From the NCBI GenBank assembly GCA_964399535.1, contig CAYNRE010000028.1, positions 185,409 to 249,408 of the forward strand: DNA of 64,000 nt, given 5' to 3'. The translations under genes and the position numbers were made by a program. Source of the stretch: CAYNRE01 sp964399535. GTDB taxonomy: Bacteria > Planctomycetota > Planctomycetia > Pirellulales > CAYNRE01. Every line of letters starts with the position of its first letter. Positions within the stretch are counted from its first letter, which is position 1. The notes beneath the pieces are model-generated. The model was not told the DNA's origin. It was given only the letters and a program-made list of their open reading frames with translations, and searched no databases. Of the stretch, positions 18,699-27,561 are shown one piece after another.

Positions 18699-19046
18699 GT
18701 TTACCGAAAAACGCGCCCGGCCGGGGAAAGCGGGCGGCGCGCGACCCCCTTAGGGGCCGACCCGCCGCATAGGGGCGGCGGCTTCGGCCGGGGCCCTGGC
18801 GGGCTCGACCGGCGGCGGTACAATGCTCGGTCGGGGGCCGCCTTGCCGGGCAAAGTGCCTAAGGGCGACCGGTGGCACGGCTCCCTGGATCGTGCAACGT
18901 CGCCGGCTGCCTCTTTGGTGAGCGTCCGAGCAGGACCAGGGGCCGGCGCGGTTTGTTTGGCATCTCGGCGTTGCGACGCACCCCCGCGACCGGATCGCGC
19001 TTTGGGGGTGGTTGGTCGGTGCGCGCGAGGGCGATGGAGCGAGCCC
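18699..19046 (+). other. 348 bp upstream of the glycine cleavage operon
   Basis: This GC-rich stretch has no supported gene. TACAAT at 18819-18824 is a plausible -10 element with a poor -35, which would give a leader of ~215 nt. I looked for a glycine riboswitch and did not find its conserved blocks. Confidence 0.35.
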
Positions 19047-20177
19047 GTGCCGGACCCACCCCTGCGAACTCCGTTGGCCGATTGGCATGCGGCCCATGGC
19101 GGGCGGATGGTCGACTTCGCCGGCTGGTGGATGCCAGTTTCCTACGGTTCGATCACGGCCGAACACCAGGCCACGCGCGGCGCCGCCACGCTGTTCGATG
19201 TTTCGCACATGGGCCGGCTTCGATTCGACGGCCCGGCCGCCGCCACGCTGCTCGACGCGGTGCTCACCCGGCATGTGGCCCCCTTGGCCCCGGGCCGGGT
19301 GGCGTACTCGCTGGTCTCGAACGAGGCCGGCGGGGTGCTCGACGACGTGCTCGTTACCCACCTGTGCGATGCCGGCGGCAGTAGCTATTACCTGCTGGTG
19401 GTCAACGCCAGCAACCGGGAAAAGATTCTGGCCTGGCTCGACAAGCGGGCCCCGCGCCTCGAGGGAACCACCTGGACCGACCTGACCAGCGCCTGGGCCA
19501 TGATCGCCGTGCAAGGCCCCTGGGCCGCCGAACTCGTCCAGCCGCTGGTCGATTTTCCCTTGGCCGAGCTCGGCAATTACCGGGCTCGCGAGGGCCGGAT
19601 ACACGGCCGCGGGGGAATTGTCAGCCGGACCGGCTACACCGGCGAAGACGGCTTCGAGTTGATCGTGGGTGCCGCCTCGGCTGAACCACTTTGGCAAACC
19701 CTCCTGGAGCGCGGGGCGGAGCGGGGCGTGGTGCCGGCTGGCCTGGGAGCCCGCGATACGCTACGGCTCGAGGCCGGCATGCCGCTCTACGGCCACGAGC
19801 TCGGCGAAGCGATCGATCCCTTTCAGGCCGGGCTGGGTAGCGCGGTGCAGCTGGACAAGGGCCCCTTTATCGGCCGCGAGGCGCTCCGTGGGCTGGCCGC
19901 CGATTTGAGCCGCCCGGTGCGCGTTGGCCTGGCCCTCGATGGGCAGCGAGCCGCGCGCGAGGGATACCCCATTTCGCGCCAGGGGCAGGCCGTGGGCCAG
20001 GTGACCAGCGGCACCTTTTCCCCCACCCTGGGGCGCCCGATCGCCATGGGCTACGTGGCTCGCGAGTGCCAGGCCGTGGGCACGGTGCTCGAAATCTCGC
20101 TTCGTGGCCGGCCCGAGCCCGCCACCGTGGTTCCGCTTCCCTTTTACCGGCGCGCCGCCCGAAAGGACCAGCCGTGA
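19047..20177 (+). CDS. gcvT: Glycine cleavage system T protein (aminomethyltransferase)
   Basis: GcvT takes the aminomethyl group from lipoyl-GcvH, releases ammonia and passes the one-carbon unit to tetrahydrofolate. The 376-residue protein has LFDVSHMGRL near the N-terminus, TGYTGEDGFEL in the middle and GLGARDTLRLEAGMPLYGHE, all typical of GcvT. I use GTG at 19047, which has GGAG 7 nt upstream and matches the usual N-terminus; the frame is open to 18843. It is the first gene of gcvT-H-PA-PB-lipM, and its stop overlaps the gcvH start (GTGA). Confidence 0.93.
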   Translation: MPDPPLRTPLADWHAAHGGRMVDFAGWWMPVSYGSITAEHQATRGAATLFDVSHMGRLRFDGPAAATLLDAVLTRHVAPLAPGRVAYSLVSNEAGGVLDDVLVTHLCDAGGSSYYLLVVNASNREKILAWLDKRAPRLEGTTWTDLTSAWAMIAVQGPWAAELVQPLVDFPLAELGNYRAREGRIHGRGGIVSRTGYTGEDGFELIVGAASAEPLWQTLLERGAERGVVPAGLGARDTLRLEAGMPLYGHELGEAIDPFQAGLGSAVQLDKGPFIGREALRGLAADLSRPVRVGLALDGQRAAREGYPISRQGQAVGQVTSGTFSPTLGRPIAMGYVARECQAVGTVLEISLRGRPEPATVVPLPFYRRAARKDQP

Positions 20178-20566
20178 ATGCCGAGCAGCTTCGTTTCGCC
20201 AAGACGCATGAATGGGTTTACTGGGACGAGAGTAGCCAGACGGCCACGATCGGAATCTCGGCATTCGCGGTCGAAGCACTGACCGACCTGGTTTTCATCG
20301 AGCTGCCGGCGGTGGGCACCCAGTTGGCCGCCGGGCAAACGCTGGGCGAAATCGAATCGGTCAAAGCGGTGAGCGATTTGTACTGTCCGCTGGCCGGCGA
20401 AGTGGTCGAGGTGAATTCGACCCTGAAGAACAAGCTCGAGCTGGTCAAAGACGACCCGTACGGAGCGGGCTGGATGGTAAAGCTGCGTGTATCGGATACG
20501 TCTGGCCTGGGCGACCTGATGGACCACGCCGCCTACCAGCGGCAATGTGCCGAAGAGCCCCACTAG
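20174..20566 (+). CDS. gcvH: Glycine cleavage system H protein
   Basis: The 130-residue lipoyl carrier shuttles the aminomethyl group between the P and T proteins. The lipoylation site is Lys64 in EIESVKAVSDLY, with the N-terminal FAKTHEWV block and the DDPYGAGWMVKL block near the C-terminus. The GTG start at 20174 overlaps the gcvT stop by 4 nt and has AAGGA just upstream. A LipM-type enzyme that could load its octanoyl group is encoded at the end of the same operon. Confidence 0.95.
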   Translation: MNAEQLRFAKTHEWVYWDESSQTATIGISAFAVEALTDLVFIELPAVGTQLAAGQTLGEIESVKAVSDLYCPLAGEVVEVNSTLKNKLELVKDDPYGAGWMVKLRVSDTSGLGDLMDHAAYQRQCAEEPH

Positions 20567-20711
20567 CCCCCGGGCTGGGGAACTCGGTTGGTACTGGTTT
20601 CCCGCTCCGCATCAAGCCGCACCCCGAATCGATCCGCCGACGGGCCCCGAGCATCGCCAGGGGCCATCGCCAGGTTGCACCGAGAGAACAGCCTCGCCCG
20701 GAGATTTCAGG

Positions 20712-22082
20712 ATGGCGTACTTCCTCCATACACAGGCCGATCGCGAAGCGATGCTGGCCGAGATCGGCGTTAGCTCGGTCGACGAGCTGTTCGGCATGAT
20801 CCCGGCCGAGCTGCAAATGCGTCGCCCGCTGGACCTGCCCCCTGCCCTGACCGAACTGGAGCTATCGAGCCATCTGGCGGCGCTGGCCGCGCGCAACGGG
20901 TCGCCGAGCCGGGAATTGTGCTTTCTGGGAGGGGGCGCCTACGACCACTTCATTCCGGCGGTGGTCGACTACGTAGCCGGCCGGGGCGAGTTCTATACCT
21001 CGTACACCCCCTACCAGCCCGAGGCCAGCCAGGGCAACCTGCAAGCGCTGTTCGAGTACCAAACGCTGGTGACCCAACTGACCGGCATGGACGTTTCGAA
21101 TGCCAGCCTGTACGACGGCGGCAGCGCGGCGGCCGAGGCGGTGCTGATGAGCCGGGCCATTACCGACCGGCCACGCCGCGTGGTCACCATCGACAGCGTA
21201 CACCCCGAGTATCGCCAAACGCTGTCAACGTACCTGGCCAATCTCGATTGCGAACTGGTCACCGTGCCGGCCCGCGAAGGCGTGTTCGACCCCGAGGAGT
21301 TGGCCGCGGCGGTCAACGAGCACACCGCGTGCGTGCTGGTGCAGCAGCCGAATTTTTTCGGGTGCCTGGAGCCGGTGGAAGCCGCCGCCCAAATCGCGCA
21401 CCGCGCCGGCGCGCTCTTGGTGGTTTCGGTCGACCCGATCAGCCTGGGGCTGCTGAAGCGTCCGGGCGATTATGGAGCCGACATCGTGGTGGCCGAGGGG
21501 CAGTCGCTGGGTAGCCCGCTGCAGTTCGGCGGCCCCTATCTGGGGATGCTGGCCTGCCGCGAGCAATTCGTCCGGCGCATGCCGGGCCGGCTGGCCGGGG
21601 AAACGGTCGACCGCCACGGGCGGCGCTGCTTCGTGCTGACGCTGCAAACCCGTGAGCAACACATTCGCCGGGAAAAGGCCACGAGCAACATCTGCACCAA
21701 CCAAGGGCTGCTGGCCCTGAGGGCCACGGTGTATCTGGCGCTGATGGGCCCCGCGGGGCTGCGGCGGGTGGCCGAGCTTTCGCTGCGCAAGGCCCATTAC
21801 GCTCAAACCCGGGCGCTGGCCGGCGAGCGGGTCACGGCCGCCTGGGATCGGCCGTTCTTCAAAGAATTTGTGCTGCGCGATCGCCAGGGACAGGTGGCAT
21901 CGCTGTTGCACGAAGCGCAGGGGGCCGGCGTACAGGCCGGCATTGCCCTGGGGACCTGGTATCCCGATTTAGCCGACTGCTTCCTGGTCTGCGTCACCGA
22001 AAAACGCACCCGAGGCGAGATCGATCGCTGGGCCCAGGCGCTCGACGGCGCCCGCCTGGCCGAGGAGGTGTTTCATGCGTAA
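20712..22082 (+). CDS. gcvPA: Glycine dehydrogenase (decarboxylating) subunit 1
   Basis: The 456-residue protein is the N-terminal half of the two-subunit form of P protein. It starts MAYFLHTQADREAMLAEIG and carries YTPYQPEASQGNLQALFEYQ and GGPYLGMLACREQF, all characteristic of GcvPA. With GcvPB it decarboxylates glycine using PLP and transfers the aminomethyl group to GcvH. ATG 20712 is the conserved start. The 145 bp after gcvH contain no gene. Its 3' end overlaps gcvPB by 8 nt. Confidence 0.93.
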   Translation: MAYFLHTQADREAMLAEIGVSSVDELFGMIPAELQMRRPLDLPPALTELELSSHLAALAARNGSPSRELCFLGGGAYDHFIPAVVDYVAGRGEFYTSYTPYQPEASQGNLQALFEYQTLVTQLTGMDVSNASLYDGGSAAAEAVLMSRAITDRPRRVVTIDSVHPEYRQTLSTYLANLDCELVTVPAREGVFDPEELAAAVNEHTACVLVQQPNFFGCLEPVEAAAQIAHRAGALLVVSVDPISLGLLKRPGDYGADIVVAEGQSLGSPLQFGGPYLGMLACREQFVRRMPGRLAGETVDRHGRRCFVLTLQTREQHIRREKATSNICTNQGLLALRATVYLALMGPAGLRRVAELSLRKAHYAQTRALAGERVTAAWDRPFFKEFVLRDRQGQVASLLHEAQGAGVQAGIALGTWYPDLADCFLVCVTEKRTRGEIDRWAQALDGARLAEEVFHA

Positions 22083-23538
22083 CGAGCAGGCCACGCAACT
22101 TCTGTTTGATTTATCACGCCCGGGACTGGGCGGAGCGGCCTGGCCGGAGTGCGACGTTCCCGAAACGCCGCTCGAAGACCTGCTGCCAGCCGGGGCGCAA
22201 GCCGAGAGCGCCCCGGGCCTGCCCGAATTGGGCGAGCCCGACGTGGTGCGCCATTTCCTGAACCTGTCGACCTGGAATATGTCGGTCGATACCCACTTTT
22301 ATCCGCTCGGCTCGTGCACGATGAAGTACAACGCCAAGCGGAACGAGCGGCTGGCGAACCTGCCAGGGCTGGTCGATTTGCATCCCTATCAAGACGAGCG
22401 ATCGCTGCAGGGGCTGCTCGAGCTGCTTTACGAGCTGCAGGAGATGATTGCCGAAATCGCCGGGCTCGACGCCGTTTCGCTGCAACCGGCGGCGGGGGCC
22501 CAGGGCGAGTTGGCAGCCCTGATGGTGGCGGCGGCTTACTTTCGCGAGCGGGGTGAAGCGCGTACCCAGGTGCTGGTGCCCGATACGGCCCATGGCACCA
22601 ATCCGGCCAGCGCCGTCATGGCCGGCTTCGATACGGTCACGGTCCGCAGCACTGCCGAGGGGCGGGTCGACCTGGACGACCTAACCTCGAAGCTGGGGCC
22701 CAACACCGGCGTGTTGATGATTACCAACCCCAACACGCTGGGCATGTTCGATCCCCAAATCGCCGAGATCGCCCGACGAGTGCACGAGGCGGGGGGCCTG
22801 GTGTATCTGGATGGCGCCAACATGAATGCGATTCTGGGGATCGCCCGCCCCGGCGATTTCGGGGCCGACATGATGCACTTCAACCCGCACAAAACCTTTA
22901 GCGGCCCCCACGGCGGGGGCGGACCGGGCGCGGGGCCGATCGCCGTGCGGGGCATGTTGGCCCCCTACTTGCCGGTGCCCCTGGTCGAGCGCACCGCCGA
23001 GGGCTACCGCCTGGCGACCGACCGGCCCCGCTCGATCGGGCGGGTGCGGGCTTTCTTCGGCAATACGGGCGTGCTGGTGCGGGCCTATTGTTACCTGCGC
23101 ACCCACGGTCCGCAGGGGCTGCGCCAGGTATCGGAAAACGCGGTGCTGGCCGCCAACTATCTGTTGGCCCGGGTCGTGCGCTTCCTGCCGGTGCCGCAGG
23201 GCAATCGCTGCATGCACGAATTCGTCGCATCGGCGGCGACCGTGAAGCAGGAGCGGGGCGTTTCCGCCATGGATATTGCCAAGCGGCTGCTGGATTACGG
23301 GGTGCACGCGCCCACGGTGTACTTTCCGCTGACCGTGCGCGAAGCCATGATGATCGAACCGACCGAAACCGAGAGTAAGCAAACCCTCGATCACTTCGCC
23401 AAAGTGCTCGAGCGGGTGCTCGAAGAACCGGTCGAGTTGTTGCGCGAGGCCCCCCATACGACGCCCATCAGCCGCCCCGACGAGGTTCGGGCCGCGCGCC
23501 AGCCGCGGTTGGCCTGGACGGCGCCCGCCACAGGCTGA
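22075..23538 (+). CDS. gcvPB: Glycine dehydrogenase (decarboxylating) subunit 2
   Basis: The 487-residue protein is the C-terminal, PLP-binding half of the split P protein. The Schiff-base Lys is K273 in FNPHKTFSGPHGGGGPGAGP. Other typical blocks are FYPLGSCTMKYN and DTAHGTNPASA. Start and stop overlap with gcvPA indicates translational coupling and balanced subunit synthesis. Dihydrolipoamide dehydrogenase (L protein) is not in the window and must be encoded elsewhere. Confidence 0.95.
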   Translation: MRNEQATQLLFDLSRPGLGGAAWPECDVPETPLEDLLPAGAQAESAPGLPELGEPDVVRHFLNLSTWNMSVDTHFYPLGSCTMKYNAKRNERLANLPGLVDLHPYQDERSLQGLLELLYELQEMIAEIAGLDAVSLQPAAGAQGELAALMVAAAYFRERGEARTQVLVPDTAHGTNPASAVMAGFDTVTVRSTAEGRVDLDDLTSKLGPNTGVLMITNPNTLGMFDPQIAEIARRVHEAGGLVYLDGANMNAILGIARPGDFGADMMHFNPHKTFSGPHGGGGPGAGPIAVRGMLAPYLPVPLVERTAEGYRLATDRPRSIGRVRAFFGNTGVLVRAYCYLRTHGPQGLRQVSENAVLAANYLLARVVRFLPVPQGNRCMHEFVASAATVKQERGVSAMDIAKRLLDYGVHAPTVYFPLTVREAMMIEPTETESKQTLDHFAKVLERVLEEPVELLREAPHTTPISRPDEVRAARQPRLAWTAPATG

Positions 23539-23581
23539 CCCGGCCTGTCCGGCGGCCGATTTTCGGGAAGGAACTTGCCGG

Positions 23582-24337
23582 ATGACTCGCGAAGCCGGCC
23601 CTCGGCTGCGGCGGCTGGTCGATGCGCCGGCGGCCGGCGCGTGGAATATGGCGGTCGACGAAGTGCTGCTCGAGTCGGCGGCCGCCGGGCAGCCGAGCCT
23701 GCGGTTCTACGGGTGGACGCCGGCTACGCTCTCGCTGGGCTACTTTCAGCGCGCGGCCGATCGGCTGCTGCATCCGGCCAGCCAGCACTGCCCGCTCGTG
23801 CGGCGCGAGAGTGGCGGTGGTGCGATCGTTCACGATCGCGAACTAACCTACGCGCTGGCGCTGCCGGTGCATCATCCCCTGGCGGTCGATCCCCCCAGGC
23901 TGTACCGGCTGCTGCACGGAACCCTGGCCGAGGTGCTGAGCCAATGGGGTATCTCGGCCCGCTTGCGCTCCGCGGCGGAGGCGAAGCGCCCGTCGCCCGA
24001 GCCATTTCTGTGCTTTCAGCGCCGAGCCGAGGGGGACCTGGTGAGGGGCGAATTCAAGGTAGCCGGCAGTGCGCAGCGGCGCCGCTCAGGCGCGCTGTTG
24101 CAGCACGGAAGCGTGCTGCTGGCCCGCTCGACGGCCGCTCCCGAACTACCCGGCCTGGAGGATTTAGGGAACACGGCACCTCGGCCAGGCGAGCTTATCG
24201 ATAGCTGGTGTCAGCGGCTCGGCGAGCTTGGGCTGCGGTCGGAACCCACCGCCGGGCTGTCGTCGGCCGAACAAGTGTCTAGCGCGGCCTGGGTCGAAAG
24301 CCGTTTCGGACAGCCGAGCTGGAACGATCGGCGGTGA
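23582..24337 (+). CDS. lipM: LipM-type octanoyltransferase
   Basis: This 251-residue member of the BPL/LplA/LipB superfamily has RRESGGGAIVHDRELTYAL (lipoate-binding loop), the Lys block FKVAGSAQRRRSGALLQHGS, and Cys in FLCFQRRAEGDL. That Cys position is diagnostic of LipM, which moves octanoate from acyl carrier protein to GcvH. LplA ligase lacks this Cys. The gene sits 43 bp after gcvPB, so its likely first acceptor is the GcvH of this operon. A lipoate-protein ligase role is the alternative. Confidence 0.8.
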   Translation: MTREAGPRLRRLVDAPAAGAWNMAVDEVLLESAAAGQPSLRFYGWTPATLSLGYFQRAADRLLHPASQHCPLVRRESGGGAIVHDRELTYALALPVHHPLAVDPPRLYRLLHGTLAEVLSQWGISARLRSAAEAKRPSPEPFLCFQRRAEGDLVRGEFKVAGSAQRRRSGALLQHGSVLLARSTAAPELPGLEDLGNTAPRPGELIDSWCQRLGELGLRSEPTAGLSSAEQVSSAAWVESRFGQPSWNDRR

Positions 24338-24950
24338 CCGATTTTTAACGCGATCTGCTCACAAAAAAACTTGGACAACCCAGGGGGGTAGTGATACGAT
24401 TTAGCGCTTCGGCGAGTGCCCATGCTGTGTGGTAGGTTACCAGCACCAATTCCCTCGTCACTGCCGCGCCGCCACCGGGCGGAGGGTTCGCCAAGGGCGC
24501 GAACCATGGCCCCCCGGAGGAAGGCTTGAGCCGGGTCTATGTGTCGGCTTACAGTGGAATTGGGGAGGGCTGGTAGGCTGCGCGTTTGGCACCGTTGCGA
24601 GGCGGTGGGGCGGTTTGGCGGGTGGTGGTTGTCGGGGTGGGTAAGCAGGCGTTGCCCCCGAACGTGGGCCGCGGGGTGGCGGTCGGCACGCTCGCGGGGC
24701 TTAGGTTGCCCAAGGCGTCTGCGCGGATGAAAGGTGAACGAGGTGGGGGTCGACGTTTCTCGTCAAGCGAAGCGGGCCGGCTCCCGATGTCGATGGATGG
24801 GGAGCCGCATGGGGGCGGCGTATCTGGGCCTGCTCCTGGCGTGGGCTGTCCTCAGGCTGCTGGCCGGTGATGTTCTGTTGGCAGAGGAATCCGTGGTTCG
24901 CAATGATTCCCGTTCGTTATTAGCTCGTCCTCTGCGGAGCAGTTCAGGCA
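24338..24950. other. 613 bp intergenic region before the FHA gene
   Basis: No coding sequence is supported. The stretch has a promoter-like pair at 24372-24400, a GGTTCGC/GCGAACC hairpin near 24488-24507, and a strongly G-rich segment near 24600-24645 with several G3-G4 runs on the plus strand. A leader of ~540 nt would result if that promoter drives the FHA gene. Confidence 0.45.
24372..24400 (+). promoter_or_regulatory. Putative promoter with G-rich spacer
   Basis: TGGACA at 24372-24377 (five of six) and TACGAT at 24395-24400 (four of six) lie 17 bp apart. The spacer contains a G6 run, as in the promoters of the PEP-CTERM genes. Confidence 0.35.
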
Positions 24951-25763
24951 ATGGATGTGAAGCTGAAGGTCGTAGTGGGTGCGAATGCCGGGCAAGACGT
25001 TCCGGTGGGGTCGAAGTTCTTTATCGGCCGGGCGGAGGATTGCCAGCTTCGCCCCAAGAGCGACCTGATTAGCCGCCACCACTGCGTCGTGCTGGTGGAT
25101 CAAGATTTGGTCTCGGTTCGTGACCTGGGCAGCCGCAACGGCACCTATGTCAACGACCAACGCGTGGTCGGCGAACGCGCTTTAAAGCAGGGCGATCACC
25201 TGCGGGTGGGTCCGCTCGAGTTCGAAGTGCACGTTCAGGCCAGCCCGGTCCCCACGCCGCATACCGGCGCGGCCAAGCGCCCCCCGGTGACCAGCGTTCG
25301 CGATGCCGCGCTCCGCACCGCCCAATCAGGCGTGGCGGCGGCGAATTCCGATGACGTCTCCTCGTGGTTGGGGGAAAACCCGCCCACGGCGGGCGAGACG
25401 CGGCCCGTGGAAGCGGCGCCAAGCATCCAGCAGACGGTAAGCCTTCCGATGGCCGCGTCGACCGATTTCGAGTTGCCTCAGGCCCCCATCAATCAGGTGG
25501 CGGCGCCAATTCCGGCCCCGGTCGTGCCCGCCACGACGGAAACGGTAGCGACCACCCTTCCGAACCCGGCCGTAACCCAGACGATTGTGCAGCGCGGTCC
25601 GAGCGTTTTCGTGCCCGAGTCTCCCACGGCCAGCCCGCCCCCCAGCGGCAGTCCGCAGCCCGGCGCCAAGCCAGCGCCGGCCAAGCCCGCGGGCAAAGGG
25701 AACTCGAACGACTCGGGAAAAGCGGCGGCCGACACCCTGCGGAACTTCTTCCGCCGTAGGTAG
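24951..25763 (+). CDS. FHA-domain protein
   Basis: The 270-residue protein has an N-terminal forkhead-associated domain (residues ~1-95) with the phosphothreonine-binding signature: FFIGRAEDCQLR, SDLISRHHCVV and DLGSRNGTYVN. The rest is a long Pro/Ala/Thr-rich disordered linker with a small basic end (LRNFFRRR). FHA domains bind pThr proteins, so this is likely an adaptor downstream of a Ser/Thr kinase, which is not in the window. A terminator follows at 25842-25882. Confidence 0.88.
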   Translation: MDVKLKVVVGANAGQDVPVGSKFFIGRAEDCQLRPKSDLISRHHCVVLVDQDLVSVRDLGSRNGTYVNDQRVVGERALKQGDHLRVGPLEFEVHVQASPVPTPHTGAAKRPPVTSVRDAALRTAQSGVAAANSDDVSSWLGENPPTAGETRPVEAAPSIQQTVSLPMAASTDFELPQAPINQVAAPIPAPVVPATTETVATTLPNPAVTQTIVQRGPSVFVPESPTASPPPSGSPQPGAKPAPAKPAGKGNSNDSGKAAADTLRNFFRRR

Positions 25764-25841
25764 TAGGGCCGGCCCGGGCAACTCGGCACCTCGAAGCCGG
25801 CGGCAGTTCAGCGGGGCGCCCCCCTCCAGGCTAGCCCGGTG

Positions 25842-25882
25842 GCTGCCCCGGTTAAACCAAGCGGTGGGGCAGCGGCTTTTTT
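25842..25882 (+). terminator. Rho-independent terminator after the FHA gene
   Basis: An 8-bp stem (GCTGCCCC with GGGGCAGC) and 16-nt loop are followed by GGC and six T. The 3-nt gap before the T-run makes it less than ideal. Confidence 0.6.
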
Positions 25883-25990
25883 CCTGGCCCTGAATTCGGT
25901 AACGTGCCCCGGGCGAGGGGCCGCCGCTTTGGGTTCGGCGTGCGCCCGTTTGCGCCACCCCGGGTCACGTCTAGCACAGGTACCCCCCCC

Positions 25991-26194
25991 ATGTCGACCG
26001 ACGACGAAGCCTTGAAGCGTCGTTACCGCGAATTCCTCGATCTGATGCCGCTGACGCTCGCCATTGCCGGCCTTTCGCAAGCGGAAGGACAGCGGAACTT
26101 CACCACGGAACAGATGAGTCAGCGGGCTCAAACCCTGGTCAATGCGTTTCGCCAAGCCCGGCTGACAGCGCGCGAGGCCGTGCGTAGCGAGTGA
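25991..26194 (+). CDS. Small conserved hypothetical protein
   Basis: The 67-residue, helical, cytoplasmic protein starts at ATG 25991 (MSTDDEALKRRYREFLDLMP). It contains FTTEQMSQRAQTLVNAFRQA, which looks like a folded small protein rather than a random frame. I associate such proteins with planctomycetes, where they are of unknown function. It has its own short upstream region after the FHA terminator. No Shine-Dalgarno sequence is clear. Confidence 0.65.
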   Translation: MSTDDEALKRRYREFLDLMPLTLAIAGLSQAEGQRNFTTEQMSQRAQTLVNAFRQARLTAREAVRSE

Positions 26195-26225
26195 GCGAGC
26201 CGCGCCTGGCCGGCCGCCGGGCGAC

Positions 26226-26255
26226 TTGACCCTAACGATCGTAGCGGCCTATAGT
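26226..26255 (+). promoter_or_regulatory. Putative promoter of the 83-residue gene
   Basis: TTGACC at 26226-26231 and TATAGT at 26250-26255 (each five of six) are 18 bp apart. The -10 element is followed by a T6 run. Confidence 0.5.
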
Positions 26256-26386
26256 TTTTTGCGGAGGCGATCGGCCGCGCCTGGCCGACCATCTGCAGAG
26301 GCTCCCTGGCTGAATCGTTCCCATCCACGCCCGCCGGACGTAGCGGAACGTCGCGTGTGCCTAGCCCGGCGGGAAGAGGTGCTGCT

Positions 26387-26638
26387 TTGAAAGCCTCGCG
26401 CCGCCCGACGGTGGATTCCAATCGCCAATCGGCCCTGGTGGGAATTGGGCTCGATGCCCGCGACGGCCAGAAGCGGCTTACCCGGGGCCCGAATTTCGTG
26501 CTGCTGGGGGGGTCGGCCGAGACCCATGCCCAAATGCAGGAAACCGCGGTCAAGCTGAACGAGCAGCTCGAGCGGCGCGGCAAGCGGCTGGAAGATGTTT
26601 CCGCTCGCGAACTGGGCGACCTGTTGTCCGATCTGTAG
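26387..26638 (+). CDS. Small conserved hypothetical protein
   Basis: The 83-residue protein starts MKASRRPTVDSNRQSALVGI. It has a glycine block NFVLLGGSAETHAQMQETAV and a helical acidic end, with no signal peptide or known domain. TTG at 26387 has AAGAGG 7 nt upstream and is chosen over the GTG at 26357. A promoter lies at 26226-26255. The balanced composition and clean start signals support a real gene of unknown function. Confidence 0.65.
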   Translation: MKASRRPTVDSNRQSALVGIGLDARDGQKRLTRGPNFVLLGGSAETHAQMQETAVKLNEQLERRGKRLEDVSARELGDLLSDL

Positions 26639-26916
26639 GGGCGACGACGCGCGGGGGTGGTTCGTTTCGGCGGCAGCCGAGTCGCGCGGCCGCCGGGCGG
26701 TGCAGCCTGCCGAAGCGGCTTAAGCAGGTGGCCCTCGCCCGAGATCGGTCCACGGTATCCCCCGTTAGGGCCGAAAAACGGGTACCGGGCCCTGCCACAC
26801 CGTCCCCGCGAGCGGTACATTCGTTCAGCGGCCGGTCGCCCGATTGAAACCCCAGCCCCCTCAGCCGGGTATCCCTTTACAAGAACGGGCTGGAAACCAG
26901 CGACGGGGGTCGGCGG

Positions 26917-27501
26917 TTGAGCGAGAACTACCGCGATGCCGTCCGCCGGTTGGTGGTCCGTTGCCTGACTGGCGACGAGTTGGCCATGGTCGAGCTGGTC
27001 GAGCAGCACCAAGGGTTGGTGTACGGTCTCTGCCTGCGAATGCTAGGCCAGGCGCAAGACGCCGAAGACGCCACTCAGGAAACGTTTATTCGAACGCTGC
27101 GAAGCCTGCACCAATGGGATTCGCAGCGGGATTTCCGCCCCTGGCTGTTGGCCATTGCCGGCAACCGTTGCCGCAGCATGTTGGCTGCCCGGGGCCGGCG
27201 ACCGCAACCGCGTGATTTGGGAGACGAACTACCCGATCGCCAGCCCGACGAGCGCCCGGCACGTCACCTGGCCGAAGAGGTCGATCGCGCGCTGGGGCAG
27301 CTTCGCAGCGAATACCGTCAGGCGTTTCTGCTGCTGCACGAACAAGGAATGAACTACGAGGAGATCAGCCAAGCACTCGACTGCCCGGTGGGAACGGTCA
27401 AAACCTGGGTCCATCGGGCGCGCCGGGAATTAATTCGACTGTTGCGCGAGCGCGGGGCGCTGCCCGATGGTTTGGCCGAGCCTCCCGAGGCAGGCCGCTA
27501 G
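26917..27501 (+). CDS. ECF-family RNA polymerase sigma factor
   Basis: The 194-residue protein has sigma region 2 (LVEQHQGLVYGLCLRMLG, then DAEDATQETFIRTLR) and region 4 with a helix-turn-helix (MNYEEISQALDCPVGTVKTW). It lacks regions 1 and 3, as in ECF sigma factors. It would direct transcription of an envelope or stress regulon, probably under control of the putative anti-sigma gene 60 bp downstream. The start is a TTG at 26917 with a GGGGGT stretch upstream; no in-frame ATG fits the conserved N-terminus. Confidence 0.92.
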   Translation: MSENYRDAVRRLVVRCLTGDELAMVELVEQHQGLVYGLCLRMLGQAQDAEDATQETFIRTLRSLHQWDSQRDFRPWLLAIAGNRCRSMLAARGRRPQPRDLGDELPDRQPDERPARHLAEEVDRALGQLRSEYRQAFLLLHEQGMNYEEISQALDCPVGTVKTWVHRARRELIRLLRERGALPDGLAEPPEAGR

Positions 27502-27561
27502 GCGGGGCAACGCGTTTGGGAACGAGCTACGAGCCTGATTGGCCGGGAAACTGGAATCACC

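Noticed and set aside
18699..19046. Possible glycine riboswitch before gcvT
   Set aside because: The conserved blocks of the glycine aptamer were not found, and the sequence is GC-rich without the expected order of stems.
24734..25072. Plus-strand frame with a signal-peptide-like start (MGAAYLGLLLAWAVLRLLAG)
   Set aside because: It overlaps the well-supported FHA gene in another frame and degenerates into Arg/Gly-rich sequence.
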